Of a stretch of DNA of 64,000 bases, positions 28,294 to 37,512 are shown piece after piece; the stretch's first letter is position 1, and the number at the start of each line of letters is the position of its first letter. A program made the position numbers and the translations under genes. Source of the stretch: Bog-473 sp963843365 (GTDB lineage Bacteria > Actinomycetota > Acidimicrobiia > Acidimicrobiales > RAAP-2). The DNA lies in NCBI GenBank assembly GCA_963843365.1, contig CAWJKG010000001.1:294506-358505 (forward strand), given 5' to 3'. The notes below the pieces were generated by a model. It was given only the letters and a program-made list of their open reading frames with translations, did no database searches and was not told the origin of the DNA.

Positions 28294-29787
28294 TTACCGA
28301 GTCTCGGAAAGCTCGTCCCGCAGGACTCGACGCAGGAGTTTGCCCGTCGGCGAGTAGGGGAGCTCGTCCCGGAACTCGATGACGCCCGGCATTTTGGTGG
28401 AGCGCAGGCGCTCGCGGACCCAGAGCTGCAGATCGGCCTCGGACACGTCGCCGTTGGGGTGGAGCACGACGACCGCCGCCACCGCCTCGCCCCATTCGGT
28501 GTCGGGGATGCCGATCACGGCCGCCTCGGCGACCGCGGGGTGCTGCATGAGCACTTCCTCGATCTCCCCCGGCGAAATGTTCTCGGCGCCCCGCACGATC
28601 ACGTCGTCGAGCCGGCCGTCGACGTAGAGGAAGCCGTGCTCGTCGAACCAGCCGGCGTCCCGGGTGCGGAACCAGCCGTCCTCGGTCAGCGTGTTGTTGC
28701 CGACGTACTCGCCGGCCACCTGCTCCCCGCGCACCCAGATCTCGCCCTTCTCGCCGACCGGGAGGAGCTCCTCGTCGGCATCGCGCACCTCCACCTCGAG
28801 GGACGGCAGGGGACGCCCGACCGACCCGAGCCGCGCCCGGACGGCCGGGTCGTCACTGGCGAAGGCCTCGCGGTGCTCGTCGGGCGTCAGCATGGCGATG
28901 GTGGAGCTCGTCTCGGTCAGGCCGTACGCGTTGACGAGGTCGACGTGGGGCATGTCGCGCAGCGTGCGCTCGACGAGCTCGAGCGGCATGCGCCCGCCGC
29001 CGTAGGAGAGGTGGCGCAGCGCGGGGGGCTCCACGCCGCTGTCCTCGACGGCCTGGAGGATGCGGCCGAGCATGGTCGGCACCACCATGGCGTGCGTGAT
29101 GCGCTCCTCGGTGGCCACGCGCACCCACTCGGCGGCGTCGAAGGTCGGGAGATACATGATGCGACGGCCCGAGTAGAGCGAGCTCAACACGGCCGCGATG
29201 CCGGCGATGTGGTACGAGGGCACGCAGATCAGCTGCGCCTCGGCCGGCTCGCAGCCGAGGAACTCGACGCTCGAGATGATGTACGAGACCAGGTGGCGGT
29301 GGCGCAGGATGGCCGCCTTGGGCTCCGACGTCGTGCCGCTCGTGAAGAGCAGGACGGCGATCTCCTCGGGGTCGACGAAGGGGTGCTCGCCGGTGACCGG
29401 CTCGGCGACGGCATCGGCGAACGTGCCCTTGGAGATGACGTGCTCGGCGCCGCACTCGGCCAGCCGGGCCATTTCGTCGTCGTCCGCGATCATGAGGCCG
29501 CCGGCGACGCGGGCGAGGATGCCCGCCAGCTGCTCGTCGGGGGCGCGGTAGTTGATCGGTGCGAACGGCAGGCCGGCCAACGCGGCGCCGAAGAGCGCAA
29601 CCGGGAGCAGGTCGGAGTTCAGGCCGAAATAGCCGACCATGTCGACACCGCTCTTCTCGAAGTAGACGGCAGCCCGCCGGCACCGCTCGAGGAGATCCGA
29701 GGCGGTCAGCCCCCCGTCGTGCGAGCCGAGGACGATGCGGTCTGGATCGCCCTCCGCCGCCATCTCGAGCAGCATGGCGATGTTCAT
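28294..29787 (-). CDS. acyl-CoA synthetase / AMP-binding ligase
   Basis: About 497 residues from ATG 29787. The frame is open to 29898, but the upstream part is Pro/Arg-rich and unlike the family. Motifs: LLFTSGTTSEPKAA (P-loop), YGLTETSS (A5), DGWFRTRDAGWFDEHGFLYVDGR (A7 region) and LPYSPTGKLLRR with the catalytic Lys (A10). It forms an acyl-adenylate and then an acyl-CoA. A 103-residue protein is encoded just upstream on the same strand (44-bp gap), so they are probably co-transcribed. No indels are needed here, unlike the ligase at 8.7-10.3 kb. Confidence 0.92.
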   Translation of the reverse strand: MNIAMLLEMAAEGDPDRIVLGSHDGGLTASDLLERCRRAAVYFEKSGVDMVGYFGLNSDLLPVALFGAALAGLPFAPINYRAPDEQLAGILARVAGGLMIADDDEMARLAECGAEHVISKGTFADAVAEPVTGEHPFVDPEEIAVLLFTSGTTSEPKAAILRHRHLVSYIISSVEFLGCEPAEAQLICVPSYHIAGIAAVLSSLYSGRRIMYLPTFDAAEWVRVATEERITHAMVVPTMLGRILQAVEDSGVEPPALRHLSYGGGRMPLELVERTLRDMPHVDLVNAYGLTETSSTIAMLTPDEHREAFASDDPAVRARLGSVGRPLPSLEVEVRDADEELLPVGEKGEIWVRGEQVAGEYVGNNTLTEDGWFRTRDAGWFDEHGFLYVDGRLDDVIVRGAENISPGEIEEVLMQHPAVAEAAVIGIPDTEWGEAVAAVVVLHPNGDVSEADLQLWVRERLRSTKMPGVIEFRDELPYSPTGKLLRRVLRDELSETR

Positions 29788-29830
29788 GGCGTGGTCGTTC
29801 CCGTGATCCTGAGTGCCGGGGAGAGGACGC

Positions 29831-30142
29831 TCAGTCGGAAGCGGGGAGGGGCTTGGCTCCCTTGACTTCCAGGATGGTGTCGCCGACCGAAATGGCACCC
29901 TCGCCCGCCTTGGTGCACAGCAGCTCCAGGCCGAGCTCCTCGTCGGCGTAGCGCTTGCCGAGCTGGGTGCCGCCCTCGAAGCCGGCCACGATGGACTCGG
30001 AGGTGGGCTCGGCGTCGGTGGGGACGAAGGGGTGGCCGCCGCAGCGCAGGTCGACCGGGTCGGCGGGCGCCTTGACCACGACGACTTCGCAGGCGTCGAC
30101 GGCGCTGCGCACTCTCGCCCCTGCCTTCAATTGGATAGCCAC
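29831..30142 (-). CDS. small conserved hypothetical protein beside acyl-CoA ligase
   Basis: 103 residues from GTG 30142, which has AGGAAGGA upstream; the longer frame to 30283 is non-protein-like. The sequence begins VAIQLKAGARVRSAVDACEVVVVKAP and contains DLRCGGHPFVP, GKRYADEELGLELLCTKAGEG and ISVGDTILEVKGAKPLP. I do not recognise a named domain. The short strands, two Cys residues and the conserved-looking turns suggest a compact beta-rich protein. Its placement ahead of the ligase gene suggests an accessory role in the same step. Confidence 0.6.
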   Translation of the reverse strand: MAIQLKAGARVRSAVDACEVVVVKAPADPVDLRCGGHPFVPTDAEPTSESIVAGFEGGTQLGKRYADEELGLELLCTKAGEGAISVGDTILEVKGAKPLPASD

Positions 30143-30318
30143 TGCAGTCCTTCCTACGTTTTCGTCGTCTTCGATCCGTCTACCGGTTCCGTGTGTTGCC
30201 TGCTCCGGGCTCTGGGCTCTCGGAGAGGGAACTCGGGATCCTATTCTGCCCCCGGCGGGCGTCCGGCAGAAAGTTGACGGCACGTCAGGACGCCGGGACG
30301 TCGGGGGAACGGGGTCGT

Positions 30319-31365
30319 CTACGAGGCGTCCCGCACCTGGCGGGCCAGGCGGCCCCAGCGCTCGAAGGTGGCGGGGTCGGGATTGTGGACGAGGTCGCTC
30401 CCGGTGAAATAGCTCACGACCCGGGTGGCGATGCCGCCGTACTTGGCCACGACCTTGTCGGCGATGTCGTCCCAGGTGCCCTCGGTGATGAAGTCCTTGA
30501 GCAGGTCGTCGTCGATCTCGGACGCCATGCCGGCGACGTCGCCGGCCCGCTGGTGCTCCCGGATGAGGTAGGTCGTGTCCTCGCGCTCGAGCTGCTCGAA
30601 GATGAAGGCGTAGTTGACGGTCGAGCCGTAGAACGCGACCTGGACGCGGGCCCTTTCGCGCCAGCGGGTGCGCTCCTCCTCGGTGTCGCCGACGACGAGG
30701 AACGCCGGCACAATGAGCTCGAGGTCCTCGACCTTGCGGCCGGACAGTGCGGCACCCGCCTCCAGGTTGGGGAGGACGGTCTCGCGCAGGTAGATCGGCG
30801 TGTTGAGCGGATGCACGTGGATGCCGTCGGCCACCTCGCCCGCCATGCGGAGCATGTAGGGGTTGACGGCGGCGATGTCGACCGGCGGGTCGGGGACGTC
30901 GATGGCGCCCGGGGACCAGATCGGCGGCAGCAGCGAGAGGTTGTAGTAGTCGCCCTCGACGGCCAGCGGCGTGCCGTGGCGGAATGAGGTGAAGATCTGC
31001 TTGAGGGCGAGGACGTATTCACGCAGGCGCGGGCCGGGGTGGTCGAAGGCGACGCCGTAGCGGCGCTCCATGTGGGCCCGCACCTGCGTGCCCAGCCCCA
31101 GGCGGAAACGCCCGCCCGTCGCCTCGGCCAGCTCCCATGCCGTCGCCGCGGTGACCATGGGACTGCGGGGGAAGGCGACGGCGATGCCGGTCAGCACATC
31201 GAGGTCGGCGCCCGACGTGGCCAGCGCCCCGCAGGTGAGGTACGCCGTCCGTCCCGCCTCGGTGACGACCAGCCCGGACAGCCCGGCCTCGCCGGCGCGG
31301 CGCCCGAGCTCGGCCGCCTGGCGCAGCGGCTGCGCCGGCAACATGGCGTCGAACTTCACGGTCAC
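30319..31365 (-). CDS. LLM class F420-dependent oxidoreductase, second of the MSMEG-type
   Basis: 348 residues from GTG 31365, overlapping the stop of the PIG-L gene (GTGA). It has the same subgroup pattern as 11537-12538: GLVVTEAGRTAYLTCGALA, GIAVAFPRSPMVTAATAWELAEATGGRFRLGLGTQV and GEVADGIHVHPLNTP. The GLGTQV turn and the AVNPYMLRMAGEVADG segment are shared. It is expected to use F420 or flavin for hydride transfer; the substrate is unknown. It is coupled to the upstream deacetylase, an unusual pairing that could be chance. Confidence 0.9.
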   Translation of the reverse strand: MTVKFDAMLPAQPLRQAAELGRRAGEAGLSGLVVTEAGRTAYLTCGALATSGADLDVLTGIAVAFPRSPMVTAATAWELAEATGGRFRLGLGTQVRAHMERRYGVAFDHPGPRLREYVLALKQIFTSFRHGTPLAVEGDYYNLSLLPPIWSPGAIDVPDPPVDIAAVNPYMLRMAGEVADGIHVHPLNTPIYLRETVLPNLEAGAALSGRKVEDLELIVPAFLVVGDTEEERTRWRERARVQVAFYGSTVNYAFIFEQLEREDTTYLIREHQRAGDVAGMASEIDDDLLKDFITEGTWDDIADKVVAKYGGIATRVVSYFTGSDLVHNPDPATFERWGRLARQVRDAS

Positions 31366-32200
31366 GCCGGCGGCTCGTCCCGGACCTCGGGGATGTAGCC
31401 CACCATTTCGTGCACCGTCGGCGAGTCGAGCCAGGGCGTCAGGTCGACGTCGTAGAGCGCGGACGGCTCCGGCCCCTGGTCGAGATGATGGGGCTCGGAC
31501 GCCATGAAGCGCCCGTCCACCAGCCGCACCTCCGTGACGATGTCGGCGTAGGGGTGCGCGCTGGCCGCCGGCCCGCCGAAACCGAAGACGCGCTCGGACC
31601 CCATGACCGCGTTGACCGCCGCCCGCCCCGACAGGAAGGGCCGGTAGTCGTTGCGCGCCAGCTCGCCCTCGTACGCGTCGAGGATGTGCAGCGCCCGGTC
31701 GAGCACCGACTGGCCGAAGCCGTAGTAGACGTTGGGTGCCGGCAGGTCACCCCACACGCCCCACATCCACCAGCGCACCGTCGGCGGCAGCGCGGCCACG
31801 GCGCGCTGGACGCCGCGACCGACGGCCTCGTGGGCGTGGTGCACGTCGTGCGGGGAGGGCGACACGACGATGGAGGCGCCGTGCGCCTCGACCAGATCGG
31901 GCAGCTCGGCGGCGACGCGGTGCGAGGCCAGGGCCAGGTCCCCGTCGAGGTCGAGGTCGAGGGGCGGGTCGAGGAAGACGGGCTCGAAGCCGGCCGCGGG
32001 AGGCGGCCTCCTCCGCCTCGGCGCGCCGCCGTTCCCATTGCCCCTCGTACCCGAGGCTGGCGATGACGCTGACCACGCGTCCAGCCCCGGTCGCGCAGGT
32101 GCAGCAGGGCGCCCGGGCAGCCCACGGCCTCGTCGTCGGGGTGGGGGGCGACGTGCACGAGGGTCGGCGACACGCCACTGGAGACTAGGCGGGCAGGCAC
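31362..32200 (-). CDS. PIG-L family deacetylase, two frameshifts
   Basis: The N-terminal motif HVAPHPDDEAVGCPGAL (zinc-binding HPDDE) is read from GTG 32200 (ATG 32233 is also in frame but overlaps the divergent ATPase). Frame shifts near 32092 lead to VVSVIASLGYEGQWERRRAEAE and near 31995 to FEPVFLDPPLDLDLDG. That frame contains the second metal motif region SPSPHDVHHAHEAVGRGV and continues cleanly to the stop. Total ~280 residues. The family removes N-acetyl groups from GlcNAc-type substrates, including mycothiol precursors and conjugates; which one applies here is not decided. Confidence 0.82.
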
Positions 32201-32222
32201 AGCGGGCGGGGCAGGGTCCAAG

Positions 32223-35030
32223 ATGGACGTCATGGCAACCGTGAGCAACGCCCCCGCCACCGCCTCGCCCGGGGCGGCGGCCTGGCACGCCCTCGCGGTC
32301 GACGCGGTCGTCGCCGCCCTCGGCAGCAACATCGAGCGCGGCCTCACCTCCGGCGACGCCGCCACCCGGCTGGCGCGCTACGGCCCGAACGAGATCGCCC
32401 GCGAGAAGCCGCCCTCGCATGTGGGCGGTGGCACTGGGGCAGCTGCGCGACCCGATGAACATCATGCTGATCGGCGTCATCGTGGTCAGCCTGCTCATCA
32501 GCCAGTTCTCGACGGCCGTGCTCGTCGGCTTCCTCGTGCTGCTCAACGTCGTGCTGGGCTCGCGCCAGGAGCTCAAGGCGCGGGCGAGCGTCGACGCCCT
32601 CTCCAAGATGCAGGTGCCGCAGGCCCAGCGTCGTCCGCGACGGCGAGGTCGCCCTCGTCCCCGCCGTCGACCTCGTCCCCGGCGACGTCGTCGCAGCTCG
32701 AGGCGGGCGACATCGTGCCGGCCGACGGCCGCATCGTCCGGGCGGCGACGCTCGAGACGCAGGAGGCCGCGCTGACCGGTGAGAGCGCACCCGTCTCGAA
32801 GGACGCGTCCACGCTCGCCGAGCGGCGAGGTCGCGCTGGGCGACCGCTCGAACATGGCGTTCCAGAACACGTCGGTGACCCGCGGCACGGCGACGGTGGT
32901 CGTGACGGCAACCGGCATGCAGACGCAGATGGGGCAGATCGCCACCATGCTGACGTCGGTCACGCGCACCCGCTCGCCGCTGCAGAAGGAGCTCGACTCG
33001 CTCACCAAGGTGCTGGCGGTCATCGCCTGGTCGGCGGTCGCCTTCATCTTCGTGGTGGGCCTGGCTCGGGGCGAGCCGGCCAAGCAGCTGCTGCTGCTCG
33101 GGACGGCCATGGCCATCGCCGCCATCCCGACCGGGCCTGCCCGCCTTCGTCTCGGGCCTGCTCTCGCAGGGGGCCAAGCAGCTGGCCGACGCCAAGGCCG
33201 TGGTGAAGAACCTCACCGACGTCGAGACGCTCGGTGCCACCAGCGCCATCAACACCGACAAGACCGGCACGCTGACGATGAACCAGATGATGGTCTCGGA
33301 CCTCTACGCCGACGGCTCGTGGTTCACGCGTCGAGGGCGAGGGCTACGGCAAGACCGGTGCCATCCGGGCGGTGGCCGGCGCGCCCGTGCCCGACTTCAC
33401 CCGCTTGGCCCTGGGCCTCTGCCTCGACAGCGACGCCACCGTCGACGACGCGGGCAACGTCGTCGGCGACCCGACCGAGGCGGCCCTGGTGGTGCTGGCG
33501 GCCAAGCTGGGGGTGGACGCAGAGGAGACGCGGCGGGCGTATCCACGGCTGGCCGAGGTGCCCTTCGACTCGGAGTACAAGTTCATGGCGACCTTCCACG
33601 AGGCCACCGTCGACGGGTCACTCGACTGCTGGTCGAGCTGGTGAAGGGCGCACCGGACGTGGTGCTGGCGCGCTGCAGCCGATCCGGGGGCCCATTCGCG
33701 CGACGACGCCGTTCCCATGGCCGAGGCGCGAGGCGGACATCGAGGCGGCGAACGAGCGCATGGGCGAGCAGGGACTGCGGGTGCTCGCCTTCGCCGCCCG
33801 CGGTGCTCGGCGACGGACGACCGGGCGACCATGGCCGCGGACCCCATGGCGCTTGACCCGGGAGCTGTCCTTCGTCGGGATGGTCGGCATCATCGACCCG
33901 TTGCGGGCCGAGGCAACGGGCGCGGTCCACGTCGCCCTGGCGGCGGGCATCGACGTGCGCATGATCACCGGGCGACCACGCCGTCACCGCCCGGGCCATC
34001 GGCGAGTCGCTCGGGCTCGGCCCGGGCTCCATCAGCGGCGCCGAGCTGCGAGGCGATGTCCGACGAGGAGCTGGTCCGCCGGCTGCCCGAGCTGCACGTC
34101 TTCGGGCGGGTCTCCCCCGAGGACAAGCTGCGCCTGGCCCGGGCCATGCAGCGCGAGGGCCTCATCGTGGCCATGACGGGCGACGCCGTGAACGACGCCG
34201 CCGCGCTGAAGCAGGCCGACATCGGCGTCGCCATGGGCAGCGGCAGCGAGGTGACCAAGCAGGCGGGCCGCATGATCCTCACCGACGACAACTTCGGCAC
34301 CCTGGTGCACGCCGTCGAGATCGGCCGCCGCGTCTACGAGAAGATCGTGTCCTACGTCCGCTTCCAGATGACCCAGCTGCTGGCGCCTGGTCATCCTCTT
34401 CGTCGTGGCCTCGGCCTTCAACGTCAACAGCGGCGTGGCCCTGACGCCGTCGATGGTGCTCTACCTGCTGTTCTTCGTCACCGTGGCCGGGCGTGGTGGT
34501 CATTGCCATGGACCCCGGCGATCCCGACGTCATGCATCGGCCGCCCCGTGACCCCAAGGTGCCCATCACCAACCGGATCGCCCTGCTGTCGTGGCTCTTG
34601 TACGCCGGCGTGCTCTTCGTGGCCGCCTTCATCCCGCTCGTGGCCGGGCCCGACACGGCAGCACCCGACCACACCCAGCGCCTCGCTGACCATGACCTTC
34701 GTGGTCATGGGCCTCGGCACGGTCTTCAACGCGCTGACCAACCGGCGCGACCCGGCCAGCGGGCTCGACCCGCCGATCTTCAAGGCCGCCGTGATTTCGC
34801 TGTTCCCGGTGGTGATGCTCGTCCTGGCGACGCAGCTGCCGTCCCTCCAGAGCGGGTTGCTGACGCAGTCGCTCACGCGGACGGGAGTGGCTGGCCTGCA
34901 TCGGGCTGGCCCTGCTCCTGCCGCTGGTGGTCGAGGGGACGAAGTGGATACGGCGCCGGCGCCTGCCGGCGCCCAGGGCCATTTCGCGTGGCCGAGCGGT
35001 CACGGGCGAGAAGGCAGAAGTGCGGGGTGA
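32223..35030 (+). CDS. cation-transporting P-type ATPase (P2-like), about a dozen frameshifts
   Basis: Pieced across frames, ~930 residues. They comprise an N-terminal cation-ATPase domain (GDAATRLARYGPNEIA), first helices (MNIMLIGVIVVSLLI), actuator loop LEAGDIVPADGR...ALTGESAPVSK, and SPLQKELDSLTKVLAVIAWSA. The phosphorylation site is INTDKTGTLTMNQMMV, the nucleotide domain includes VELVKGAPDVVL, the hinge MTGDAVNDAAALKQADIGVAMG, and C-terminal helices follow. TESA and DKTGT place it in the Ca2+/Na+ (P2) branch. Breaks occur at about 32410, 32620, 32695, 32825, 33137, 33329, 33620, 33970, 34050, 34386, 34490 and 34668. Most read correctly if one extra C or G is removed. TGA 35028-35030 overlaps the PPK2 GTG. 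Confidence 0.85.
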
Positions 35031-35910
35031 CGGTCGTGAGCAAGGACCACATGACGACGGAGACGGCGGGGACGACGGGAGCGGGCGGCAACGGCGCCAG
35101 CGCCGGCGCCGGCGGACAGGAGGGGGCCCGCCGCCCCGCATGAAGCGCAAGGAGTACGAGCAGCGAGCTGCGTCGCCTCGCACGGCGAGCTCGTGGCCAT
35201 GCAGGAGTGGGTGAAGTCCACGGGCGCCAAGGTGTGCGTGGTCTTCGAGGGCCGCGACACCGCCGGCAAGGGCGGGACGATCAAGGCCATCACCGAACGG
35301 GTGAGCCCCCGGGTCTTCCGGGTGATCGCGCTGCCGGCGCCCGAGCGAACGCGAGCGCTCCCAGATGTTCCTCCAGCGCTACGTCCCGCACCTCCCGGCC
35401 GGCGGCGAGGTCGTGATCTTCGACCGCAGCTGGTACAACCGGGCCGGCATCGAGCGGGTCATGGGGTTCTGCACCGAGGAGGAGGCCCAGAGGTTCCTCG
35501 AACTCGTCCCGCTGTTCGAACGGGCCATGGTCGAGTCGGGCATCATCTTCGTCAAGTACTGGCTGGAGGTCAGTGCCGACGAGCAGACGCGGCGGCTCGA
35601 GAGCCGGATCAACGATCCGCGCAAGGTGTGGAAGCTCTCCGACATGGACCTCAAGTCCTACAGCCGGTGGTGGGACTACGAACGGGCCCGCGACGACATG
35701 TTCCGGGCCTCCGACACCGCCTGGGCCCCGTGGTACGTGGCCCACACCGACGACAAGAAGCGGGGCCGGCTCAACGTCATCACGCACCTGCTCAGCCAGG
35801 TCCCCTACAAGCCGCTGGAGCACCGCGACGTCGTCCTGCCCAAGCGCCAGAAGCGGCCCCACGACGAGCAGCCGGCGCCGCCGATGCGGGAGATCCCGAC
35901 GCCCTTCTGA
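35027..35910 (+). CDS. polyphosphate kinase 2 (PPK2 family), frameshifted near the N-terminus
   Basis: GTG 35027 overlaps the ATPase stop; ATG 35051 is an alternative. Indels near 35135, 35166, 35180 and 35345 break the first third; from about 35360 the frame is clean. Walker A is VVFEGRDTAGKGGTIKAI. The lid/Walker B region is VVIFDRSWYNRAGIERVMGF. The C-terminal RINDPRKVWKLSDMDLKSYSRWWDYERARDDMF is highly characteristic of PPK2. Length ~290 residues is normal for one-domain PPK2, which transfers phosphate between polyphosphate and nucleotides. Coupling to a P-type ATPase could link polyphosphate and cation homeostasis. Confidence 0.9.
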
Positions 35911-35975
35911 GACCCGCCCGGACCAGCCCGCCCTGCCGCCATCACCTCAGCGTGCGACCCGAGTTGCAGCTAGCG

Positions 35976-35991
35976 TCATACGGACGTATGA
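35976..35991. promoter_or_regulatory. 6+4+6 inverted repeat upstream of sulfotransferase
   Basis: TCATAC (35976-35981), GGAC spacer, GTATGA (35986-35991): a perfect dyad 15 bp before the sulfotransferase ATG. The position overlaps where a promoter -10 or ribosome site would lie, so an operator is possible. No cognate regulator is evident. Confidence 0.4.
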
Positions 35992-36006
35992 GCCGGGGGG
36001 GTTGTC

Positions 36007-36627
36007 ATGCTGCAGGTGGTAGGAGCAGGTGTCGGTCGGACGGGGACACACTCGCTGAAGAACGCACTCGAGCAATTGCTGGGTGGCACCTGTCACCACA
36101 TGATTGAGGTGTTCACCCGCCCCGACGAGATCCCCGCCTGGATCGACGCCGCCCAGGGTCGCGCCGTCGACTGGACGGCCATGATGGCCGGTTACACGGC
36201 GCAGGTCGACTGGCCCGGAGCCAGCTTCTGGCCCGAGCTGGCGGCCGCCAACCCCGACGCACTGGTCCTGCTGTCGGTGCGCGACCCCGACGCCTGGTAC
36301 ACCAGCTGCTCCAACACGATCTTCGCCGGCATCCCCGCCCTCATTGAGCAGGGCGACGGCTGGATGACCGCCCTAGTCGACATGATGGGCGTCCGCTTCA
36401 GCGACCAGTTCGGTGACCGGGACGCCATGATCGCCGCCTTCGAGAAGCACAATGACGAGGTCCGGGCGGCCATTCCGGCCGACCGCCTGCTGGAGTGGAC
36501 GGCCGCCGACGGCTGGGAGCCCATCTGCGCGCGCCTGGGTCTGCCGATGCCGAACGAGCCCTTCCCGAAGGTGAACACCACCGACGAGTTCCGCGCCATG
36601 ACGGGGATGCCCCCGTTGGACGGCTGA
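36007..36627 (+). CDS. sulfotransferase family protein
   Basis: 206 residues from ATG 36007. The N-terminal PAPS-binding loop is VVGAGVGRTGTHSLKNALEQL. A second motif region VLLSVRDPDAWYTSCSNTIF corresponds to the 3'-phosphate-binding Arg/Ser strand of sulfotransferases. The C-terminal WEPICARLGLPMPNEPFPKVNTTDEFR closes the fold. Length fits the short actinobacterial sulfotransferase group (PF17784-like). It would transfer a sulfuryl group from PAPS to a metabolite or lipid. It stands alone, followed by the divergently unrelated padR cassette. Confidence 0.87.
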   Translation: MLQVVGAGVGRTGTHSLKNALEQLLGGTCHHMIEVFTRPDEIPAWIDAAQGRAVDWTAMMAGYTAQVDWPGASFWPELAAANPDALVLLSVRDPDAWYTSCSNTIFAGIPALIEQGDGWMTALVDMMGVRFSDQFGDRDAMIAAFEKHNDEVRAAIPADRLLEWTAADGWEPICARLGLPMPNEPFPKVNTTDEFRAMTGMPPLDG

Positions 36628-36663
36628 GCCACACGCAGGATCAGCTCAGAACACTCTTTACAG

Positions 36664-36683
36664 ATTACTCTGAATAGAATACT
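36664..36683. promoter_or_regulatory. candidate PadR operator
   Basis: ATTACTCT-GAAT-AGAATACT is an imperfect 8+4+8 inverted repeat ending 8 bp before the PadR start. PadR regulators typically bind such AT-rich dyads in their own promoter and control an adjacent exporter, here drrAB at 37513-39320. Confidence 0.45.
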
Positions 36684-36691
36684 ATGACCGG

Positions 36692-37333
36692 ATGCCCCGG
36701 TGGTCGCGATCGAATCCCCTGGCACTGGCCGTCCTGGTCTGCCTGTACGAGAAGCCGATGCACCCCTACGAGGTGGCGCAGACCCTGCGGGCGCGGGCCA
36801 AGCAGGAGAGCGTCCGCCTCAATTACGGCTCGCTGTACGCGGTGGTCGAGTCGCTCGAGAAGAAGGGCTTCATCAAGGCCACCGGCACCGTCCGGGAGGG
36901 CAAGCGCCCGGAGCGGACCGTCTACGAGATCACCGATGACGGCTCCCGGGAGATGGACGACTGGCTCACCGAGCTGATCGGCACCCCGGCGAAGGAGTAT
37001 CCCGCCTTCATGGCCGGCCTGTCGTTCCTTCCCGCGCTGAGCCCGGAGGACGCCATCGCCGCGCTCCGCCGCCGGGCCGAGGCCCTCGCCTTTAAGCTGA
37101 GCGCCATCCGCGGCACGCGCCAGGCGGCCCGGGAGGCGGGACTGCCGCGCCTGTTCGACCTCGAGGGGGAGTACGAGGCCGCTCAGCTGTCGGCGGAGCT
37201 CACCTTCGTGACCGCTCTGCTCGATGAGCTGAGCAACGGCTCTTTCGAGGGGCTCGACATGTGGCGGCTCTTCCACACCGAAGGCTTCAACGCGGAGGAG
37301 GTGGATTTCACGTTCGACCTACCGAAGCCATGA
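36692..37333 (+). CDS. PadR family transcriptional regulator
   Basis: 213 residues from ATG 36692. The N-terminal PadR winged helix shows ALAVLVCLYEKPMHPYEVAQTL, then NYGSLYAVVESLEKKGFI and the wing ERTVYEITDDG. The C-terminal half is helical (Vir_C-like dimerisation region). It precedes a DrrAB-type ABC exporter by 180 bp in the same direction and has a dyad just upstream. The simplest reading is a drug- or metabolite-sensing repressor of itself and the exporter. Confidence 0.93.
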   Translation: MPRWSRSNPLALAVLVCLYEKPMHPYEVAQTLRARAKQESVRLNYGSLYAVVESLEKKGFIKATGTVREGKRPERTVYEITDDGSREMDDWLTELIGTPAKEYPAFMAGLSFLPALSPEDAIAALRRRAEALAFKLSAIRGTRQAAREAGLPRLFDLEGEYEAAQLSAELTFVTALLDELSNGSFEGLDMWRLFHTEGFNAEEVDFTFDLPKP

Positions 37334-37512
37334 CCCTGTAGGGAATGACCCGGGAATCGCGTGCGGGAACACGCGACCCCGGGCCGCACAACCACGAGCT
37401 CGATCCACGAGGGACCTTCGCCCGGGGCAGCACTCGCAAGCGTAGGCGACCTCCGTGGGACGGGCCTCTGCACGCACACGATGCAGCAGACAACCCACGA
37501 AAGGAGGCGCGC
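37334..37512. other. spacer between padR and drrA-like gene
   Basis: No gene seen. An open frame starts at 37345 in the frame of the next gene, but its first 56 codons are unlike the ATPase family. The AAGGAGG at 37501-37507 fixes the real start at 37513. The spacer may hold a second promoter for the exporter. Confidence 0.4.

Noticed and set aside
28459..29865. 468-codon plus-strand frame opposite the acyl-CoA ligase
   Set aside because: The complementary strand has all adenylation motifs; this frame is a high-GC shadow rich in Val/Asp/His.
32223..35030. Programmed or translational frameshifting in the P-type ATPase
   Set aside because: About a dozen breaks without slippery heptamers or downstream structures, each fixed by removing one base, cannot be programmed events; sequence error is simpler.
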